Of a stretch of DNA of 64,000 bases, positions 57,958 to 64,000 are shown piece after piece; the first letter of the stretch is position 1; every line of letters starts with the position of its first letter. This DNA is from Galerina marginata. Taxonomy: Eukaryota > Basidiomycota > Agaricomycetes > Agaricales > Galerinaceae. The notes beneath the pieces were generated by a model. That model was not told the origin of the DNA and did not search any database. It was given only the letters and a program-made list of their open reading frames with translations. Position numbers and translations under genes: made by a program. The DNA lies in NCBI GenBank assembly GCA_023014335.1, contig JAECYW010000019.1, positions 1,426,001 through 1,490,000 on the forward strand, given 5' to 3'.

Positions 57958-59407
57958 TCAAAACTTCCACGGCGGGAATCTCGTTAAGATGCTCCTCAAT
58001 ACTACTGTAGCAATCCATGACCACCAAACTCGCAACTCCGCCCTCGGAACGCCTACTATTGCAAGGTCAGATCTTAGGCCGAGGACTTCCGCCTTACTTT
58101 GCCATACCACCTCCACTTCCTCGCCATTTGTCGCCTCACTTTCGGCATTTTCAACTTCAAGTGTCAAATAATTGGACTCCCTGGGTTTCACCGAAACTAA
58201 GCGCGTCTCCATAATCCTCAGCCCATCGTCCCCATAATACCTTTTACCCTCACAGCTCCAATCGTCATTCCCTCTGACCCATTGACCAAGGCCATCGACG
58301 TACATCCACACTCGTTCGTCGATGTCATCGTCCCAACAAGGGACACGCTCGAGGTCAGAGAGGAAGCGCGCGACAACTTGGTTGGCGTAGGCGTCTAACC
58401 AGTCGAACGCGCTTTGGAGATCAAGGTTGTTTTCGTGCATGATAGCGGTAATGATGTTGTGATTTGCCTGGCCACAGGAAATTTCGCGGGTGTACGAGTG
58501 CATATCCTGAAATTAAGTCAGCCCTCGAACCCCAACTACAAAAATAGATGTAACTGACGTTGACGAGAATGATCAAATCTACTGCGGCCTCTGTGAGAGA
58601 CACGATGACTGGATGTGAAGTGACTTCTGCGGGTAGCTCAAGGCCGAATTCTATGAATGCTAGAGTTGGCCGGGCCCCACAAGTATCTCTTCGTAGATCG
58701 AGGTAATCGTCAACTGAACGAATTCTTTCACTGGCGCGATCCTCCGCTTCTTGGGTGACCGCGTGTAGGTAGGTCTCCGAAGTCGCAATAAAATGCTCAA
58801 AACATGGGGATCCTGGTTTAGCGAGTGTGTTCGCCCGTCTCCAGAACCTAGGGAAAAGGACTGGAATTTAACACGGAGGAGAGATCGAACAAAATCAAAC
58901 CTACTGCCGCGTCATCTCCCCGAGTAAGTGTGATCCATTTGAAGGAAAGGCTTCAGGATTTTTCATGGCATCTATCACGATGTTCGCTAGATTGGCGGCG
59001 GCAACTGGGTCGGAGACGTCCGTATATTCATCGTAGATGAAATAGAAATTCATCAAGTCGCATCCAGCGCGCACAAACTCTGTCAATAAAATTGGTATCA
59101 GAACTCACATTATTTGCGGAGGGACCGATGGGACGGACGTACCTCTGTTCCGACGTGAATATGTCAGACTAGCTAGAAGGTCTATATAAGGTGACAGAAA
59201 CGGTTAAGAAGATATGAAGGGGAAGCTGACCAGAGACGTACTAAGATCGCAAGCATCGAATCCCTTTTGTCCTCGTGCACTGAAAGGATGAAAAGAGTTT
59301 ACCCAGTCGCTCGACTCTTTTTTGGCTTTGGGGTAGTGAGGACTTAAATAGCGAGTCCAAGGCCAGTCGCAGAGGAGGTCAGGAAGTCGGTATTGCTGCT
59401 CTGACAT
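57958..59407 (-). CDS. Sesquiterpene synthase (class I terpene cyclase)
   Basis: Ionises farnesyl diphosphate and cyclises it. Five exons, 59407-59242, 59181-59143, 59079-58905, 58847-58559, 58506-57958, 405 residues. Catalytic motifs are seen: the aspartate-rich motif DEYTD at 85-89, the NSE motif NDMHSYTRE (N223, S227, E231) exactly across the last splice junction, and the diphosphate sensor RY at 312-313 in GKRYYG. Supporting blocks are LPDLLCDWPWTRYLSPHYP, GCDLMNFYFIYDEYTD, DYLDLRRDTCGARPTLAFIE, CGQANHNIITAIMHE, DLERVPCW and GLGQWVRGNDDWS. The C-terminal 70 residues after RY are longer and more acidic than in many relatives. The start at 59407 (MSEQQYRLPDLL) matches the family's usual N-terminus; an upstream in-frame Met at 59491 is less likely. 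Nearest to clade-type trichodiene/pentalenene-like Agaricomycete STSs; the product is not predictable. No P450 lies within the window. Confidence 0.93.
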
Positions 59408-59892
59408 ATCTATGTGACTCAAATAAATGGGAAGTAAGGAACCTAGGTGTGTCGATTCTGGAGGGAGTTGTAAAAATATTGGGAGAGACAAGGGGGCGGT
59501 TCGAAGTCGGTCGTCAAAATCTTCCTTCCATCCTTGCTCCCGACGTTTTATATGGAGGAAGTCAGCCCTGACGCCCTGCCCAAAGCAATGTACTCCTTGA
59601 AAGTTAAATTTTCTGTTAACTTTTCTGTCGTGGAGGCCCCAGTGGAGACGGACTATGATTCTTTGACATACTTCATTCTAACTGTAGATACGCCGAGTTT
59701 TGCCCCTCCGCTCGAACTCCGGTTAATCGCCATCGCCGACGGGGGAGGAGAGGACCCTTCAAAAAATTAGCAGTTCTTACTCGGCTTAGTGAACCTTGAA
59801 AGATTAGAGAGGAAAAGAGCATTCAACACTCAAATCGGCGATTAGAGTGATGATACAGTACTTTCCAAAAAAAAGAATAGAGATTCGTTATC
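59408..59892. other. Intergenic upstream of the terpene synthase
   Basis: A 78-codon plus frame (59534-59770) is open on the opposite strand of the synthase 5' flank; no family recognised. Confidence 0.4.
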
Positions 59893-60408
59893 TTAGTCTA
59901 CAAGGGGGCACCGGGATTCGAATCCGTGACCCGGGGGTAGGGGGGGGGGGGTGGGCTGCCGGAGGCTTAAAAAAATTTTATTTTGGGGGGGAAAGTTTGA
60001 AATTTTACGCACAAGCACGAGCTTTCGAAGCAATACATCAGTTTTATAACTTGAAAGCTTCATTTTCGACAGTTGATGCATATTTACACCACTTGGGGAG
60101 AGATTTTGATTGAATTTCGACGACTGAGGAGCACGGTGAGACTTCAAAAAAATATAGGAGTACAGTCGCCATACATTTAATATATACTGTACAGTGAAAA
60201 CCTGTTGCTTCTGCCTATTCACGGTGCTGCAGCTCGGGCAAGTCGTGTCCGTCATGTCAGAGACCACAAAGGTGAGTAAAACATACCGCTTTTGGACGAA
60301 AAACATACCCGATATGGGTTGCGGGAGGGGGGGGGGGTAGGCGAGAGCTTAAAGAGAAAAATCGACCCCGGGTAGTTTTTCGAATCCCGGTGCCCCCTTG
60401 TTAGTCTA
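59893..60408. mobile_element. Non-autonomous DNA transposon (MITE), hAT-like, 500 bp with 8-bp target duplication
   Basis: Perfect terminal inverted repeats: the left end at 59901 reads CAAGGGGGCACCGGGATTCG and continues two bases (22 bp in all); the right end at 60400 is its exact reverse complement. The element (59901-60400) is exactly 500 bp. It is flanked by identical 8-bp TTAGTCTA at 59893-59900 and 60401-60408, a target-site duplication of the size made by hAT (also P or Merlin) transposases. The interior has 11-G runs near both ends (59941-59951 and 60327-60337) and no transposase frame. The perfect TIRs and TSD suggest recent insertion. The mobilising transposase is not in this window. 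Confidence 0.92.
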
Positions 60409-60905
60409 CCAAGATGGGCAGTGATGTGTCGATTGTTATAACTCGATTCGGATCTGCGATCAATATTTCCTGAAACAGACACCCGTGCCGACTGACCGAG
60501 GAGAGCATCTTTCTACGGGAAGGTAGGACCTAGGACACCTCTCCTGTAATTATTAGAGCCTTAGATACACCATATTCAATATTTCTCTACCTTTTCACCA
60601 TGTTTATGACTTCAAATTTCAAGTTCACGCCAAGTTCACGCACGTCATCGCATGCGGTCCCTGAGAACTTCACGTGGTCTGTCAGTCGCGTCGAATCAAC
60701 AAAGACACCCTCTCGACTCTCCCCAGTACTGCTCGTTACACCTCTCCCTCTTTCCTCAAATTGTCGCAAACAAGAAGGAAAGTGTCACTCAGAACTTATA
60801 AAGGTACTCTCTTTCTTCATTCTGAGGCTACTGTTCTGAAATATCTTTTTGCTACAGTATGATAACCACCATAGCTACCAGTTTTGGTTTTCTGTCGCAC
60901 TATAT
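60409..60905. other. Intergenic, nothing recognised
   Basis: Short overlapping frames at 60587-60862 on both strands with no domain. Confidence 0.45.
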
Positions 60906-62161
60906 CTACTGACCCTTAGCGCATTCTGGAATATGCACCCGCAGGAACTTTCCCAAGAAATGCCGCCCACACGAGTTACATTTCTCAAGGAACCCAAGGT
61001 ACTCAGCTTCCTCCAAACCATCTCCGGCTTGCAGACGTGCTAGGTAACTTTCGGTGAGGTCCTGTTCGACTGCTTTCTCTTTTCCTTTTGATGACCCAGC
61101 TTCAGCTATATGATACAAATTGTCACCGACCCTTGACAGTGCTTGCAAGTCACCCTCTTTGCTGCGCAAATGGTCCAGGGTTTTTGGGCCATATGCGGGC
61201 TGGAGATTGAATTCATAGATGGGATTTACGGGAGCCCTGTACGTTTTTTGCCGTGCATTCTTCTTAGGCTCTGGTTCATCAATTTCAAAGTATCGTTTGT
61301 TTGAAGGCGGGGAGTAAATGCGTGGCGGCGGGTAAGGTACCGTGGAGTAAATGTCGCCTGGACGTTGAATGACTGATATGAAAGGATCGACTTTGGTAAG
61401 TAAATATTCAATAACTAAACCATTTGCTTACTGATTTTTTTGGGCATGATAGTGTCCTTTTTGTACCCACTCAGGCTGTCGAGCTGGATACAGCCTGGGT
61501 GCATTGAAACATGTTCGCCACAGTAGCCCTCAAAGTATGGCGCAATCATGGCGGGCGGGTACTGATGGGCCTTGAAAGTAGCAAGGAGCAGACCCATTGC
61601 GGGGCTTGCATTGCTTTCTAGTAAGTCGGTGAGTAAAATTTGTGGTGTAAATCAACCACTACTTACTTATTGTTGGAAGATGACTGTAATCCGACCGAAG
61701 CTGGGCAGTTAGGTATTTTTTAGTGAGATTCACTACCCAGGTGTGTCAGAAACAATAGCCACTCGGAAACATTGAACTTACTGAAAAATCCACACTTGTT
61801 TTGTTCGTAGTGACAGAATGCAAGGACTTCATCTGTCAGCGAGGCGACCACAATCTGGCACGAGCGAAGTTTGTCGGATGTTAAACCGCAGAAACACTCC
61901 CATATGAGTCCGTGCTTGCGGTTCCAGGCTTTCAGCCCTTTTGGAACGATTAGAAGGCCGTTATAGGTTGGACTGGAGTTCTGGTGAGCTACTGTGCCTT
62001 CCCCGAGTGTTCGCCACTTACAGAGCAATAGTAACAACTTGTCCTGCTGTCCGCGAATAAATCACAACCTCCTGGCTGGCCGCTTGAGCCTCATGTGGGG
62101 CAGTGAAGACAGTGTCGGGCACAAACAAGGCAGCGAGATCGCCGAAATCAGTATGTTCCAT
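60906..62161 (-). CDS. Agaricomycete multi-copy type protein with C-terminal CxxC..HxxxxC motif
   Basis: Five exons, 62161-62039, 61980-61782, 61700-61667, 61613-61432, 61390-60906, 340 residues. Blocks include LIWECFCGLTSDKLRSCQIV, FCHYEQNKCGFF, ASPAMGLLLATFKAHQYPPA, a Pro-rich centre (VPYPPPRIYSPPS) and a C-terminus with CNSCGRHFLGKFLRVHIPEC, which resembles a zinc knuckle or finger (CxxC..HxxxxC). The first donor is uncertain (62038 or 62035). I have seen this kind of sequence only among unnamed, multi-copy mushroom proteins and know of no function. It is divergent from the large gene to its right with 383 bp between starts. A role in nucleic-acid binding is a guess from the Cys/His motif. 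Confidence 0.65.
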
Positions 62162-62544
62162 GGGTGAGTTATGATACTTGCTCGTCAAAGGTTCTCCCTT
62201 TTTCTATGATTTCTGAGGCAGCTATTGATCAGAATCAGTGTGATTTGCGGCCACGATCGCCTTTTCTTTCTGGTAATGAAGGAAAATAAACTTTTTTCCC
62301 TCACCTGTTTCTATGTGAATCACCGCTGAAGAACTGTCAGGTTAGCAACAATTTTTTGGGATCCGCATGTTATTGATTTCTTCTGTTTTAGGCAGTAGAT
62401 ATTCCGTTTGTCTTACATTCTGTACCTTCTAGCCCTATCCACAAGTTCGCCGTTTTGTCCACCAATCCAATGACTTTTTGAATGGCAAACACATGGCCGT
62501 TATCTTCTTGTCCATCCTCTGCTCATTTTTCATTGATGTGATCT
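62162..62544. other. Divergent promoter between the two right-edge genes
   Basis: 383 bp, AT-rich, no frame. Presumably a bidirectional promoter. Confidence 0.5.
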
Positions 62545-64000
62545 ATGCTACATTCCTCTGACTGCGAGCCTAGCAGGCCTGTTGAGGGCTACCGCTACAA
62601 GCCTTTGCCTGCGCGCCTCTTTTCTAGTGCAGAGATTTCTGGTGACCTCCACCGCATAAATCGCCAAACTGCAGCAGGTAAAATTATAGACCACCCTCTG
62701 GGTTCTATCGTTGAGTTTCCTGAAACTGGGTCGCTTCCTGGAGAGTCTGTTCTCCATCGCTTTTTGGTTGACCCAAATGACTTCAATCACCCGAAAGGCA
62801 ACATCCAATACTCCCTTGGAGATGGTCACGGCGCTGTATCTAATGTGTTGTGTGGAAAGTTTTTAAACAATCTTGCTGGGCAGCCAGTTCATTGCCGAAA
62901 TCTCAAGACTTCATGTATGGAGAAGTGTTTCTTTGATTTTTCGAACCTAACTTACACACAGAATGAATATAGGCAAAGGCTTAAAATTCTGCGAGATGAC
63001 AACGGACAGTCCCTTAATTCGTACTCACATGGGGCTCATTGACTTTCACCGCGCTCAATCAATTCTGTTTCCGGGAGAAGATGTCTTCAAAAAGACCCTT
63101 GCCTTTTTTTGTGCATTGCAGGAGAAAGGCTGCTCGTTTGATGCAGACGGTGACAATGACAGCTTCTTTGGCTCTATATACCAGAATTCAGAGATTGGTG
63201 ACTCTGAACCTGACGATGATGATGTTCAAGTTGATCCCCACAAATGCAAGGGAAGGCTGCAATTACATCGAGACAAATATGACCGTCCTCTAATCCGGCA
63301 AGTTGGTTTTTGAACTCAAGCACTAATAGAATATTGAATTGATATCTACGCAGATGCGAGTTTCGACAGAGTAACTCACAAGCGCACCTGCTCCTTCGAA
63401 ATGTAGACGAGTTCAATGTTCCATACCTCCAGGCTTTGCTCGAAAATGACATGCCGACTATTCTCTTGTACGAATATCATGCATTTCTGGGTGGTTATGG
63501 GCCCTTGGTTCAATGCACATTTTCTGCGGCTCCGTCAGCACAATGTCAAGCCTGTCGTACGACTATGTATTCAGTTTATGTATATATTTTGACTGATCTT
63601 CTTTACAGCGTATTTTCACCGATTTGAAACAGGCGAACTTCGTCGCGGGGATGTGACAAGGAATAGCCAGTCTTGCCCTGCGGATTTTAGTATCTATACC
63701 CCAAACGACATCACTGAATGTCCTTACGTTGTCATTGTCTGCCGGAATCCTCATTCTCACCGCAACCCATTCCCTGTTAAAACCCCTCCCGCTCTGCTCA
63801 AAATTTTCACAACATTACTCAAAGACTTAAGCTGGAAGCTCGCCGAAGCAACACCCAGAAAAATCATGGTCAATTCAGGTTTTATGCAATCACTAAAGAC
63901 ACACCTTGGTTGGAAGAAGGAATATGATCCTGCGTTATCGGAGCTTCATCCTTCACTTGGAAACCTTGATCATGTTCGACGGTACATTCATTCCATGAGG
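62545..64000 (+). CDS. Agaricomycete multi-copy protein, transposon-like (3' end cut by window)
   Basis: Four visible exons: 62545-62926, 62973-63297, 63354-63556 and 63609 to the window end (434 residues so far). Blocks: YRYKPLPARLFSS, DHPLGSIVEFPETG, KTSCMEKCKGLKFCEM, TLAFFCALQEKGCSF, RCEFRQSN, VPYLQALLENDM, ACPYFHRFETGELRRG, CPYVVIVCRNPHSH and LLKDLSWKLAEATPRK. The order of C..C, HFE.G, CP.VV and N.H.HP..TP blocks matches a very large group of unnamed mushroom proteins whose copy number suggests a mobile or recently mobile origin; no transposase catalytic triad can be checked because the C-terminus is outside. Intron 2 (63298-63353) has a GC donor, GCAAGT, the exact GC-AG consensus; GT alternatives break the RCEFRQ block. 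The third donor was chosen to restore ACPYFHRF. Start could lie further upstream. Confidence 0.7.

Noticed and set aside
59905..59935. tRNA-like B-box (GATTCGAATCC) at 59914 and again at 60380
   Set aside because: TTCGAA is palindromic and both copies lie in the inverted repeats of the 500-bp element. No A-box, anticodon arm or acceptor stem can be built.
63009..63080. Frameshift suspected in the right-edge gene between two long frames
   Set aside because: A 46-nt intron at 62927-62972 upstream resolves the frame and produces the conserved EKCKGLKFCEM block.
1..64000. CRISPR arrays, bacterial operons, ribosome-binding sites
   Set aside because: The sequence is eukaryotic (spliceosomal introns throughout); no spaced repeats of CRISPR type were seen.

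Overview
This is nuclear DNA of a filamentous basidiomycete, most likely a mushroom-forming Agaricomycete. Almost every gene is broken by short introns (about 40-105 nt) with GT..AG borders, several with a CTAAC/CTGAC-like branch site. Intergenic spaces are 0.2-3.2 kb. The gene content also fits: mushroom-type F-box families, a fungal sesquiterpene synthase, GPI-anchored secreted proteins, and multi-copy proteins typical of Agaricomycetes. I built all exon models by hand from conserved motifs, splice signals and reading phase. Where exon sums are given, the phases close exactly.

Layout. 1-5.2 kb: the 5' part of the mitochondrial insertase OXA1 (minus, cut by the left edge), a DUF202 membrane protein, and a RhoGEF whose first exon is not found. 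6.6-8.5 kb: a ten-exon coiled-coil protein. 9.0-20.6 kb: three members of one F-box-like family (two minus, one plus) around the translation factor eEF1B. 22.9-31.6 kb: a DUF7729-like GPI protein, a protein-kinase-like-fold candidate, a small secreted Cys protein and a Nudix hydrolase. 34.3-55.6 kb is rich in cell-cycle and chromatin genes: two CDC20/CDH1-type APC/C activators (34.3 and 53.9 kb), MCM10, histone chaperone ASF1 and a very large Ras-family GEF. With them lie a helical protein, a second type of F-box protein and a small membrane protein. 56.6-59.4 kb: a small beta-trefoil-like protein and a sesquiterpene synthase. 59.9-60.4 kb: an exactly 500-bp inverted-repeat element with a perfect 8-bp target duplication. 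60.9-64.0 kb: two divergently transcribed proteins of Agaricomycete multi-copy type, the second cut by the right edge.

How the genes relate. There is no operon logic here. Functional links are by pathway: MCM10 and ASF1 (replication and replication-coupled chromatin assembly) lie tail to tail, and ASF1 shares a 0.6 kb upstream region with the RasGEF. The two APC/C activators keep the same intron positions and both end in the Ile-Arg tail, but only the second has a recognisable C-box. The points most worth following are the APC/C activator pair, the 500-bp hAT-like element, the F-box-like family with a shared C-terminal domain, two GC-AG introns, and the divergent gene pair at the right edge.
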